From Myxococcales bacterium (GTDB taxonomy: Bacteria; Myxococcota_A; Bradymonadia; UBA7976; UBA1532): DNA of 64,000 bases. The stretch is from positions 62,001-126,000 of the forward strand of contig JACKDP010000003.1 in assembly GCA_020633435.1 (NCBI GenBank), given 5' to 3'. Positions 46,771-55,241 of this stretch are shown here, in pieces (positions within the stretch are counted from its first letter, which is position 1; the number at the start of each line of letters is the position of its first letter). The notes under the pieces were generated by a model, which saw only the letters and a program-made list of their open reading frames with translations, made no database searches and was not told where the DNA came from. A program made the position numbers and the translations under genes.

Positions 46771-47987
46771 TCCGGGCCGGCGCCACGGCGGCCCTCGTCG
46801 CCCTGGTGGCCCCGCCCGCCCTGGCCGCGCCCCGCTGGTCGGGGCTGGTCCAGGCCGAGTACCGCGCCTCCCAGGCCTCCGTCGACGAGCTGGCGGACGC
46901 GACGGCCGCCCCCCTCAACCAGGACGCCTTCACCCTGCGCCGCGCCCGCCTGCGGGCCGAGGACGAGGCGGACTGGACGGCGTGGGTCATCGAGGCCGAC
47001 TTCAACACCATCGACGGGCCCCAGGCCGGCTTCCGCCAGGTCGAGGGCGCCGTGCGCTGGCGGGGCGCGGGCCTCTTCGAGGGCCTGGAGGTGCGGCTGG
47101 GCGCGGGCGTCGTGCCCATCCCCTTCGGCCATGAGGTCGCCGGGCAGCGCGACGCCGACCGCCTCTTCACCGAGCGGGCCGTGTTCGCTGACGCCCTCTT
47201 CCCCGGGCAGCTCGACGTGGGCGCCCGCCTCGCCGTGGCCTACGGCGTCGCCCGCCTCACCGTCGCCGTGCAGAACGGCGAGCCGCTGGGCCAGGCAGCC
47301 TTCCCGGGCCAGGATCCCAACGCCGCCAAGGACGTCGCGGGCCGCGTCGAGGTGGCCGGCGACCTCTCCCCCGCCGTCCACCTGGCCGGCGGCCTGTCGG
47401 CCCTCACGGGCGAGGGCTTCCACGCGGGCACGTCCCCGACGAAGGAGCGCCTGCAGTGGCGCGACCTGAACGAGGACGGAATCGTGCAAACCAGCGAGAT
47501 CACGACGCTTCCGCCCAGCGCCGGCACCCCGTCCGCCGGCTTCGACCGCTTCGCGCTGGGGGCCGACGTGCGGGTGACCATCGACGTGCCGGCCCTCGGA
47601 CCCCTGACCCTCGGGGCCGAGGGGGCGCTGGCGACGAACCTCGACCGGGGCCTGCGGCCCGCCGACCCGGTGCGCGGGGGCCGGGACCAGCGCGCCCTCG
47701 GCGGCGTCGTCCAGCTCACCCAGGCGGTGGGGCCCGTCGACCTGGGGCTGCGCGCCGACGTCTACGCCCCCCACCTGGACGCCACGGAGGTGCGCGCGGG
47801 CGGGACGGTGCGGGCCGAGGAGCGGTGGACGACGCTGACGGCCACCGTGGGAGCCCGCGTGGGGACGGGCGGGCGCCTCGTCGTGGAGTACCAGCGGCAG
47901 CGCGACACCCTCGGCCGCGACGCCGCCGGGCGCCCCGCCGACCTGGCCAACGACGCCGTCACCGGGCGCCTGCAGGTGGGCTTCTAG
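46767..47987 (+). CDS. OprO/OprP-like porin, apparent CTG start
   Basis: The product has 406 aa. No ATG, GTG or TTG precedes the signal peptide in this frame. The CTG at 46767 does fit: GAGGGG lies 5 bases upstream, CTGA overlaps the lipoprotein stop exactly as ATGA does elsewhere, and IRAGATAALVALVAPPALAA is a normal signal peptide. The mature chain shows the OprO/P pattern (FTLRRARLRAEDEADWTAWV, GAGVVPIPFGHE) with alternating strands, and ends in Phe. It would form an outer-membrane channel, perhaps for the ligand of the PstS-like protein. Confidence 0.8.
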   Translation: MIRAGATAALVALVAPPALAAPRWSGLVQAEYRASQASVDELADATAAPLNQDAFTLRRARLRAEDEADWTAWVIEADFNTIDGPQAGFRQVEGAVRWRGAGLFEGLEVRLGAGVVPIPFGHEVAGQRDADRLFTERAVFADALFPGQLDVGARLAVAYGVARLTVAVQNGEPLGQAAFPGQDPNAAKDVAGRVEVAGDLSPAVHLAGGLSALTGEGFHAGTSPTKERLQWRDLNEDGIVQTSEITTLPPSAGTPSAGFDRFALGADVRVTIDVPALGPLTLGAEGALATNLDRGLRPADPVRGGRDQRALGGVVQLTQAVGPVDLGLRADVYAPHLDATEVRAGGTVRAEERWTTLTATVGARVGTGGRLVVEYQRQRDTLGRDAAGRPADLANDAVTGRLQVGF

Positions 47988-48866
47988 ATGCGCTGGCTCG
48001 CCGCGGTGCTGCTGGTGGCCCTCGGCTGCGACGGCGCCGATCCCGATCCAGGGCTCTCCGCGGGCCTGCGGGTGCCCGGCGCCCAGCCCGTCGTGGGCGC
48101 CCTGCGCGGGGGCGACGGGCCCGCGGTGACGGCCATCGAGATCCGCACCCCCCTGCTGCGGGCGGGCCAGGGGCAGTACCTGCTCGCGGGCCGGGCCGGG
48201 CCCGGGGCGGCGGCCGTCCACGTGGGCCGCCAGGGGGACGCCCGCTATTGGATCGTGCCCACGGGCCTGGCCGACGTGACGCTGCCCGACGAGCTGACGT
48301 GGAGCGCCCGGTTCGACGTGGGCGCCGGCGTGCCGGATGGCCCCCTCGTCGTGCAGGTGCGGGCCGTGGACGCCGGCGGCCGGCCCGGGCCGCTGAGCGA
48401 GGCGCGCTTCACCGTGGGTGGCCCCCCGGACGGCGCCCTGGTGGTGGACCTGGCCTGGGACGGGGTGGCCGATCTCGACCTCTACATCGTCGATCCCCTG
48501 GGCCGGCGGCTCGGGCCCGACGACCCCAACACGTACGCGCCGCCCGCGCCCGGCGCGCCGCCGGATGGCCCGGACGCATGGCGCCAGGAGGGCATCCTCG
48601 ACCGCGACGCCGGGGCCGGCTGCCGGGCGGAGGGCCCGATGGCCGAGCGCGCGCGCTGGGCCGAGGCACCGCCCCGGGGCCGCTACACCGTCTTCGTCGA
48701 TCTGGCCGCGACGTGCGGCCGCGACCGAATCCCCTGGCAGATCAAGGCGTTCGCCGCGGGCGCCGAGGTGCTGACGGCGGGCGGGGTGCTCTTCCCGGCC
48801 GACGGCGAGCGCAGCGTGGGCGGCGGCGGCGTCGGCCTGCGGGTGGGGGAGTTCGAGCTGCCGTGA
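47988..48866 (+). CDS. Lipoprotein with YfaP/DUF2135-like domain
   Basis: The product has 292 aa with a lipoprotein signal (LAAVLLVALGC), starting immediately after the porin stop. A beta-sandwich region (LVVQVRAVDAGGRPGPLSEA) precedes a DUF2135/YfaP-like domain seen as LVVDLAWDGVADLDLYIVDP, followed by GRYTVFVDL. These domains resemble bacterial Ig-like surface modules of unknown ligand. The stop overlaps the next start (GTGA). It probably sits on the outer membrane near the TonB-type receptor. Confidence 0.75.
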   Translation: MRWLAAVLLVALGCDGADPDPGLSAGLRVPGAQPVVGALRGGDGPAVTAIEIRTPLLRAGQGQYLLAGRAGPGAAAVHVGRQGDARYWIVPTGLADVTLPDELTWSARFDVGAGVPDGPLVVQVRAVDAGGRPGPLSEARFTVGGPPDGALVVDLAWDGVADLDLYIVDPLGRRLGPDDPNTYAPPAPGAPPDGPDAWRQEGILDRDAGAGCRAEGPMAERARWAEAPPRGRYTVFVDLAATCGRDRIPWQIKAFAAGAEVLTAGGVLFPADGERSVGGGGVGLRVGEFELP

Positions 48867-50920
48867 CCGCCTGGCTGCTCTGGGTGGGGCTCCTGGCCAG
48901 CCCGCCCGACGACGCCCCCGAGGCGGCCACCGTCGCCGCGGATGGCGACGCGGCCACCGTCGCCGCGGATGGCGACGCGGCCACCGAGGAAGACTCCGTC
49001 GTCGTCCGGGCCCGCCGCGTGCCCCCGCCCCCGGCCGGCAGCACCGTCGTCGACCCGGGCGAGGCGCGCCGCGTGGCCGGGACGGGCGGGGATCCGGCGG
49101 TGGCGGCCCAGTCCATGCCCGGCGTGGCCCGCCCCCCGGCCGGCAGCGGCCAGCTCTCGCTCTGGGGCGCCAGTGGCAGCGAGACGCGCGTCCTCGTGGA
49201 CGGCGTGCCCATCCCCGCGCTCTTCCACGAGGGGGGCCTGCGCGCGGTGCTGCCCCCCGCGCTGCCGGGCGCCCTCGCCATCACCCCGGCCGCCTTCGGC
49301 CCCGAGCATGGCCACGCCATCGGCGGGCTCGTCGAGGTGGAGACGGCGCCCCCGACGGCGAGCCGGCTGGCGCTGGAGGCGGCGGTGGATCCCATCGACG
49401 CGACGGCGCTGGTGGAGGGGCGGCCCCACCCCGACGTCGCGCTGCTCGTCGCTGGCCGCTACGGCTGGTTCGACCAGGTCCTGCCGACGCTCGCCCCGGG
49501 CGCCGAGGTGCTGGTGCCCGCGTCCGCGTTTCGGGACTACGCGGCCCGGGCCGTCTGGGAGCGCGGCCGCGACGCCACGTCCGTGCTGGCGCTGGGGGCC
49601 TTCGACACGGTGGATCGCGCGGGCCGGGCGACGCAGCCGGGCGTGACGCCGCGGGAGCGGCACACCCGGCGCTTCCACCGCGTCATCCTGCGGCATGACC
49701 AGGGCCCGGCCAGCCTGACGGCCTGGGTGGGCCTGGACGACGAGGCCCGCACCGCGCGCTTCGGCCCGCTGGAGGCGTCCGTCGCGGCGGACACCACGCG
49801 GGGGGGCGTGCGCGCCACGACCCGCCATGGCGGCCTGCTGCTGGGCCTGGACGCCGAGGCCACCCACCACGCCGGGACGCGCGCAGGCACCCCCAGCCTG
49901 CCCCGGCGTGAGGGGGACGCGTCCGTCTTCGGCCAGGCCCCCGGCGATGACGTGGGCCAGGACGCCTGGACCGTGCTGCAGGTGACGACGGCGGCCTTCG
50001 CGCGGCTCGATCTGCGGCTCTTCGAGCGGCTGGACGTGAGCCCCGGCCTGCGCGTCGAGCCCGCCTTCGTGCGGGGGGATCGGCGCCTGCCCGGGCGGCC
50101 GGGCGCGGTGGAGGCGGGCTATGACCGGACGGATTTCCCTGTCGATCCGCGCCTCTCGCTGGAGCTGGCGCTGGGCGGGGGCCTGGCGCTGCGGGCCGCA
50201 GGGGGCCGCTACCGCCAGCTCGTCGATCCCGCCGACGCCTCCCCGCTCTACGGCAGCGCGGCCCTCGACGCGGCCGAGGCGTGGCACGGGCTGGCGGGCC
50301 TGCGGTGGCGTGGGGGCGTGGAGGTCGAGGCCACGGCGTTCGGGCGGCGGGCCACCGGCCTGGCCGTGCGCAGCCCCGATCCGGCGCTGGGGGAGGCCCT
50401 CGTCGACGCGGGGGAGGGGCGGGCGTTCGGCGGCCAGCTCGGCCTGCGCCTGCCGACGTGGGCGGGCTGGTCGGGCGCGGCGCACTACACCCTGGCGTGG
50501 TCCGATCGCCGCGACGCGCTGGGGGTGTGGCGGCCGTTCGAGCAGGACCAGCGGCACACCCTCACGGCGAGCCTGGGGTTCGCGCGGGGGCCCTGGCGCG
50601 TCGGGGCCCGGCTGCGCGTCGCGACGGGCGCCCCCCGGCCGCGGGTCGTCGGCGGCGTCTTCGACGCGGCCCATGACCGCTTCGACCCGCTCTTCGGCGC
50701 CGAGCCCGAGCGGCTGCCCACCTTCCGCCAGCTCGATCTGGACGCGGAGTACGCGGCGACGATCGGGGACGTCGAGGTGGCCGGCCTCGCCACGGTGCTC
50801 AACGCCACGGCCGCGGAGAACGTCGAGGAGCGGGTGTACCGCTTCGACTACGGCGCCCGCGCCGGCCTGACGGGGGTGCCGCTGACGGGCCTGCTCGGGG
50901 TGCGGGTGCGGCTGCCATGA
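48863..50920 (+). CDS. TonB-dependent receptor-like outer-membrane protein
   Basis: The product has 685 aa from a GTG overlapping the previous stop. A short signal (AWLLWVGLLASPPDDAPEAA) is followed by an Ala/Asp repeat and a plug domain (SMPGVARPPAGSGQLSLWGA, RVLVDGVPIPALFHEGGLR). About 500 residues of barrel strands follow. A classical TonB box is not obvious, although EDSVVVRA precedes the plug where one would lie. Such receptors import large ligands using TonB energy. It is small for the family. Confidence 0.8.
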   Translation: MTAWLLWVGLLASPPDDAPEAATVAADGDAATVAADGDAATEEDSVVVRARRVPPPPAGSTVVDPGEARRVAGTGGDPAVAAQSMPGVARPPAGSGQLSLWGASGSETRVLVDGVPIPALFHEGGLRAVLPPALPGALAITPAAFGPEHGHAIGGLVEVETAPPTASRLALEAAVDPIDATALVEGRPHPDVALLVAGRYGWFDQVLPTLAPGAEVLVPASAFRDYAARAVWERGRDATSVLALGAFDTVDRAGRATQPGVTPRERHTRRFHRVILRHDQGPASLTAWVGLDDEARTARFGPLEASVAADTTRGGVRATTRHGGLLLGLDAEATHHAGTRAGTPSLPRREGDASVFGQAPGDDVGQDAWTVLQVTTAAFARLDLRLFERLDVSPGLRVEPAFVRGDRRLPGRPGAVEAGYDRTDFPVDPRLSLELALGGGLALRAAGGRYRQLVDPADASPLYGSAALDAAEAWHGLAGLRWRGGVEVEATAFGRRATGLAVRSPDPALGEALVDAGEGRAFGGQLGLRLPTWAGWSGAAHYTLAWSDRRDALGVWRPFEQDQRHTLTASLGFARGPWRVGARLRVATGAPRPRVVGGVFDAAHDRFDPLFGAEPERLPTFRQLDLDAEYAATIGDVEVAGLATVLNATAAENVEERVYRFDYGARAGLTGVPLTGLLGVRVRLP
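48923..48976 (+). repeat. Two-copy 27-base in-frame tandem repeat
   Basis: The unit encoding AATVAADGD occurs twice without mismatch, just after the signal peptide of the TonB-type receptor. A third, partial unit (GCGGCCACCG) follows. The repeat lies in the presumed flexible N-terminal extension that would contact TonB. Confidence 0.85.
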
Positions 50921-51744
50921 TCAACAAGATCAAGACCTTACCGCTCCCGGCTGCGCTCCTGGCCGCGCTCGTGGGCTGCGCCCCCGACTTCGACGACGCC
51001 CCCGCCCTCGTCGACGGCCCGCGCATCCTGGCCCTCCAGGCCGAGCCCGCCGAGCGCGCGCCGGGGGAGCCCGTCCGGCTGACGGCCCTGGTGGCCGCGC
51101 CCCCCGGGACGCCGACGCCCACGCCGACGCTGCGCTGGTGCTCGACCGCGCGGCCCGTCGCCGAGGGGCGCGTGGGCGCGGCGGACTGCCTGGACGGCAC
51201 CGCCCTGGCGGCCGGCCCCGCCACGGTGGTGCCCGCGGACGCCTGCGCCGTCTTCGGGCCCTCGCCGGCCACCGAGCCCGATCGCGTGCCCCGCCCCGCC
51301 GACGCCGACGCGACGGGTGGCTACCACCAGCCCGTGCACGCGGCCCTGCCCGGCGCGGCGGCCGTCGGGCGGGTGCGCCTGCGCTGCCCGCTCCCCTCGG
51401 CGCCAGCCCCGGTGGCCGCCCGCTTCGCCCGCGAGGCCCCGCGCAACGCCAACCCCGTCGTGACGGCGGCCCCCCTCGCGGAGGCCGATGGCGTCTGGGC
51501 CCTCGCCGCCACCGTCGACGCCCCCGAGGCCTACCTGCGCTACGACCTGGCCGCGGCCGACCTGGAGGCCGTGGACGAGGTGCACACGGCCTCGTGGTAT
51601 GCGACGGCCGGGGAGCTGGAGGTCCTGGCGGGCCCCGGCGAGCCCCCGCGGGCGCGCTTCCGGCCGGCCGCGGACGCCGCCGCGGTGTGGCTCGTGGTGC
51701 GCGACGATCGGGGCGGCGTGGCCTGGGTGGTCTGGTCACGTTGA
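50917..51744 (+). CDS. Hypothetical lipoprotein encoded with the TonB-type receptor
   Basis: The product has 275 aa, ATGA-coupled to the receptor gene. A lipoprotein signal (LPAALLAALVGC) precedes a beta-sandwich protein with several cysteines (TLRWCSTARP, AADCLDG, DACAVFG, RLRCPLP). The repeated architecture (Ig-like start PRILALQAEPAERAPGEPV) suggests a surface-exposed binding protein. No family is recognised. Receptor plus lipoprotein pairs recall SusC/SusD-type systems, but there is no SusD similarity. Confidence 0.75.
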   Translation: MINKIKTLPLPAALLAALVGCAPDFDDAPALVDGPRILALQAEPAERAPGEPVRLTALVAAPPGTPTPTPTLRWCSTARPVAEGRVGAADCLDGTALAAGPATVVPADACAVFGPSPATEPDRVPRPADADATGGYHQPVHAALPGAAAVGRVRLRCPLPSAPAPVAARFAREAPRNANPVVTAAPLAEADGVWALAATVDAPEAYLRYDLAAADLEAVDEVHTASWYATAGELEVLAGPGEPPRARFRPAADAAAVWLVVRDDRGGVAWVVWSR

Positions 51745-51778
51745 TCCAGCCGTCCGCGCACCCGATAATCTCCCGGCC

Positions 51779-53512
51779 GTGAGACGACACCTCCCCCTCG
51801 CCTGCCTCCTGGTCGCCGCCCTCGGCTGTGAAGAGAGCCCGCCTCCTGCGCCGGCCCCCTTCGAGCCGCCCCCGGCCACCGCGAGCCTCAAGCCCCCGCC
51901 GCGGCCCGTCTGCGACGCCACCACGCTGCCCGATCCCGGCCCGGCGCTCATCCGCCGCCTCAGCCGCATCGAGTACGACCACACGGCGCGCGACCTCCTC
52001 GGCGAGGACACCGACATCGCCATGGGCTTCGCCCGCGAAGAGGAGATGCTCGGGTTCGACAACAACGCCCGGGCCCTCCAGGTAGGCGCGCTGCACGCCG
52101 AGCAGTTCATGGGCGCGGCCGAGACGCTCGCGACCCAGGCGGCCCAGCGGCTCGACGCCCTGCTGCCCTGCGATCCCGAGGTCGTCGGCGAGCGCGAGTG
52201 CGCGCTGGCCTTCATCGACGTCTTCGGGCGGCGGGCCTGGCGCCGGCCGCTGACGCCGGACGAGCTCGCGCGCCTGGCCGTTGTGTACGACGAGGCCCGG
52301 GCCATGGACGCCGCCCCCTTCGCCGACGGCGTCACCCTGGTCCTGGAGGCCCTGCTCCAGTCGCCGAACTTCCTGTACCGCGTCGAGGTCGGCACGCCGC
52401 ACCCGACGCGGCCGGGCATCCAGGTGCTCGACGGGTACGAGGTCGCGTCGCGGCTCTCGTACCTGCTCTGGCGGTCGATGCCCGACGATCTGCTCTTCGA
52501 CGCCGCCTCCCGCGACGCCCTGAAGACGCCCGCGGATCTGGAGGCCCAGGCCTGGCGGATGCTGGACGACCCCCGCGCCCGGGAGGGCCTCTGGTCGTTC
52601 TTCGAGCAGTGGCTGCGCCTCGACGAGGTGGCGGGCCTGGAGAAGGACCTGCGGGATTTCCCCTTCTTCAACGGGGACTTGAAGGACATGCTCCACGAGG
52701 AGAGCCGCCGCTTCATCGAGGCGGTCGTCTGGGAGCCCGACCTGGACATGCGCGACTTCTTCGCGGGCTCGTTCACGTTCCTCAACGATCGGCTGGCCTG
52801 GCTGTACGGCATCGACGGGGTCGAGGGCCCCGAGTTCCGGCGCGTCGAGCTGGATCCGGCGCAGCGGGCCGGCGTGCTGACCCAGGGCGCGCTGATGGCG
52901 GTCACGGCCAAGTCGCGCATCACCTCGCCGGTGCGCCGCGGCGTGTTCCTGCGCGAGCAGATCCTCTGCCATGCGCTGCCGCCGCCGCCGCCGAACGTGC
53001 CGGTCATCGCCCCCGACCCGGATCCGAACCTGACGACGCGGGAGCGGTTCGCCGAGCACTCCAGCGGCCTCGCCTGCCAGGGCTGCCACCAGCTCATCGA
53101 TCCCGTCGGCTTCGCCTTCGAGCACTACGACGCCGTGGGCCGGTGGCGCGACGTCGAGAGCGGGCACCCGGTGGACGCGACGGGCGAGATGACGGCCACC
53201 CTGGACGCCGACGGCCCGTTCGATGGGGCCCCCGAGATCGCGCGGCGCCTGGCCGAGAGCGAGCAGGTCCACCGCTGCGTGACGACCCAGGTCTTCCGCT
53301 ACACCTTCGGCCGCGGCGAGAACCCCGTGGACGGCTGCACCCAGGAGGCCCTGTACCGGACCTACGTCCAGGGGGGCTACGACGTCCGCGCCCTCTTCGT
53401 CGGGGCGGTGGCCACCGACACCTTCCGCCTGCGCCGCGCCGAGCCCGACGAGGCGCCGCCGGCCATGCCCGCGGAGGGCACGCCGGCCATGCCCGCGGAG
53501 GGCACGCCATGA
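51779..53512 (+). CDS. DUF1592/DUF1588/DUF1585 (planctomycete-type cytochrome-associated) lipoprotein
   Basis: The product has 577 aa from a GTG 34 bases after the previous stop. A lipoprotein signal (LPLACLLVAALGC) is followed by the family modules in order: RRLSRIEYDHTARDLLGE (DUF1587-like), AFIDVFGRRAWRRPLT and LQSPNFLYRVE (DUF1595/DUF1592), GVLTQGALMAVTAKSRITSP with CQGCHQLIDPVGFAFEHYD (DUF1588, with a CxxCH haem site), and a C-terminal DUF1585-like end. The function of these proteins is unknown; a redox role is suggested by the haem motif. It is coupled to the DUF1552 gene. Confidence 0.9.
   Translation: MRRHLPLACLLVAALGCEESPPPAPAPFEPPPATASLKPPPRPVCDATTLPDPGPALIRRLSRIEYDHTARDLLGEDTDIAMGFAREEEMLGFDNNARALQVGALHAEQFMGAAETLATQAAQRLDALLPCDPEVVGERECALAFIDVFGRRAWRRPLTPDELARLAVVYDEARAMDAAPFADGVTLVLEALLQSPNFLYRVEVGTPHPTRPGIQVLDGYEVASRLSYLLWRSMPDDLLFDAASRDALKTPADLEAQAWRMLDDPRAREGLWSFFEQWLRLDEVAGLEKDLRDFPFFNGDLKDMLHEESRRFIEAVVWEPDLDMRDFFAGSFTFLNDRLAWLYGIDGVEGPEFRRVELDPAQRAGVLTQGALMAVTAKSRITSPVRRGVFLREQILCHALPPPPPNVPVIAPDPDPNLTTRERFAEHSSGLACQGCHQLIDPVGFAFEHYDAVGRWRDVESGHPVDATGEMTATLDADGPFDGAPEIARRLAESEQVHRCVTTQVFRYTFGRGENPVDGCTQEALYRTYVQGGYDVRALFVGAVATDTFRLRRAEPDEAPPAMPAEGTPAMPAEGTP
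53461..53508 (+). repeat. Two-copy 24-base tandem repeat at the end of the DUF1592 gene
   Basis: The unit GGCCATGCCCGCGGAGGGCA plus CGCC occurs twice in a row without mismatch and encodes AMPAEGTP twice. It ends exactly before the ATG of the next gene, so a change in copy number would alter only the C-terminal tail. Confidence 0.85.
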
Positions 53513-54843
53513 TGGATCGCCGCGCCTTCCTCCGCCGCGCCGGGGCCGCGGCCCTCGCCTTGCCGCTGCTCCAGCTCCCCCGCCGCGCCTACGGGCAGCT
53601 CGATCCGGGCTTCCCGCACCGCCTCCTCGTCTTCTTCACGCCCAACGGCACCAAGAAGGAGCTGTGGAGCCCGAAGCAGGAGCACGGCGACACCCGGGAG
53701 CGGGGCTACACCATGGGCTCCCTGCTGCGGCCGCTGCTGCCGTTCCAGGATCGCATGGTCCTGTTCGACGGCATCGACCTGGCGGTCGCCGCCGAGGGCC
53801 CGGGGGGCCCGCACCAGCGCGGCATGGCCAGCCTGCTGACGGGCGCCGTCATCACCGAGGGCGACTTCGTGGGCGGCGACGGCCGGCGCGCGGGCTGGGG
53901 CGGGGGCATCTCCATCGACCAGCTCATCGCCCGGCACCTGCAGCCCGCCACCCGGCTGACGACGTTCGAGCTGGGGGTGCGCGTCCTGGAGAGCCTGCCC
54001 CGGGCGCGGATGATCTACGGCGGCCCCGAGCAGCCGCTCCCGCCCGAGAACGACCCGGTGGTGGCCTTCACCCGCGCGTTCGAGGGGGTCGACGCCGATC
54101 CCGCGGTCATGCGCCGCCGGCTCCTGCGCCGCCAGTCCGTGCTGGACGCGGTGAAGGGCGACTTCCGCGACCTGCAGAGCCGCGTCTCCCGCGTCGACCG
54201 GGAGAAGCTGGAGCGCCACGCCGAGGCCCTGCGCGATCTGGAGCGCCGCCTGGCCGTGGTGGCCGAGCAGCCGGGCCTGTGCCAGGGCGAGGCCCCCCAG
54301 CGCGAGGCCGACGTGATGGCCCAGGGGGCCTACGCCACCCTGCTGGACCAGCAGGCCGACATCGTCGTCAACGCGCTGGCCTGCGACGTCACCCGCGTGG
54401 CCTCGCTGCAGTGCTCGAGCGCCGTGAACGCGCTGCGCTTCCCGCACCTGCCCGTGGGCGACTACGAGGGCCACGCCCTCTCGCACATGGGCGACGGCAG
54501 CGAGATCCAGCAGGACTGGGAGGGCGTGCTGGGCTGGTACGCCGAGCAGTTCGCCCAAATCCTGCGGCGCCTCGACGCGGTGCCCGAGGGGGACGGCACC
54601 CTCCTCGACCACACGTTCGTCCTGTGGGTGAACGAGCTGTCCCGCGGCAACACCCACAGCCACCTGGACATGCCGTTCATCCTCGCCGGCGGCGGCAAGG
54701 CCGGCCTCTCCACGGGCCGCTACCTGCGCTACGACGGCGTGCCGCACAACGACCTGCTGGTGTCCATCGCCCACCTCATGCAGGTCCCCATCCCCACCTT
54801 CGGGGATCCCCGCTTCTGCAACGGCCCCCTCGTCGGCCTGTGA
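53509..54843 (+). CDS. DUF1552 protein with Tat-like signal
   Basis: The product has 444 aa. The N-terminus RRAFLRRAGAAALALPLL has the twin-arginine pattern, implying export in a folded state. The family pattern is visible in HRLLVFFTPNGTKKELWSP, then FDGIDLAVA, SIDQLIARHL and DHTFVLWVNELSRGNTHSH. DUF1552 proteins are alkaline-phosphatase-superfamily-like and always occur beside DUF1592 proteins; no activity is proven. The start overlaps the DUF1592 stop (ATGA), and the stop overlaps the next start (GTGA). Confidence 0.92.
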   Translation: MMDRRAFLRRAGAAALALPLLQLPRRAYGQLDPGFPHRLLVFFTPNGTKKELWSPKQEHGDTRERGYTMGSLLRPLLPFQDRMVLFDGIDLAVAAEGPGGPHQRGMASLLTGAVITEGDFVGGDGRRAGWGGGISIDQLIARHLQPATRLTTFELGVRVLESLPRARMIYGGPEQPLPPENDPVVAFTRAFEGVDADPAVMRRRLLRRQSVLDAVKGDFRDLQSRVSRVDREKLERHAEALRDLERRLAVVAEQPGLCQGEAPQREADVMAQGAYATLLDQQADIVVNALACDVTRVASLQCSSAVNALRFPHLPVGDYEGHALSHMGDGSEIQQDWEGVLGWYAEQFAQILRRLDAVPEGDGTLLDHTFVLWVNELSRGNTHSHLDMPFILAGGGKAGLSTGRYLRYDGVPHNDLLVSIAHLMQVPIPTFGDPRFCNGPLVGL

Positions 54844-55241
54844 GGGCGGCCGCCTGGCTGGCGCTGGCCGCCGCCCTCGCCGCCTGCGATGACGCGCCCG
54901 CCGGGGACTGCGCCGCCGGGGACGACGCCGCGGTCGCCTGCGATCCCCTCTTCACGCCCGAACTGGCCGAGATCCAGGCGCGCGTCTTCACGCCCTCCTG
55001 CGCCGTCGCCGGCGGGGCCTGCCACGCCCCCGAGGGGCGGGCGGGTGGCCTCGACCTGAGCAGCCTGGACGCCACCCGCGCCGCCCTGGCCAGCCGCGTC
55101 GAGCCGGGATCCCCCGAGTGCAGCCTGCTCGTCCAGCGCATCGACGCCACCGGCCCCAGCGTCATGCCCCCGGGCGCCCCGCTGCCGGCCGCGGCCCGCT
55201 GCGCGATTCGTCAATGGATTCATGCCGGTGCGGCTCCATGA
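54840..55241 (+). CDS. Small haem-like lipoprotein (planctomycete cytochrome C-type fold, atypical Cys spacing)
   Basis: The product has 133 aa from a GTG. After a lipoprotein signal (AAAWLALAAALAAC) and an acidic linker comes VFTPSCAVAGGACHAPEGR, then GGLDLSSLDATRAALAS and VMPPGAPLPA. This is the layout of cytochrome-c-like modules, but the cysteines are spaced C-x6-C-H rather than CxxCH, so covalent haem attachment is doubtful. It lies between the DUF1552 gene and a pentahaem cytochrome gene with overlapping stop/start codons on both sides. Confidence 0.75.
   Translation: MRAAAWLALAAALAACDDAPAGDCAAGDDAAVACDPLFTPELAEIQARVFTPSCAVAGGACHAPEGRAGGLDLSSLDATRAALASRVEPGSPECSLLVQRIDATGPSVMPPGAPLPAAARCAIRQWIHAGAAP

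Noticed and set aside
48863..51744. SusC/SusD-type glycan uptake pair
   Set aside because: The receptor lacks the SusC N-terminal extension and the following lipoprotein shows Ig-like beta sequence, not the helical SusD fold.
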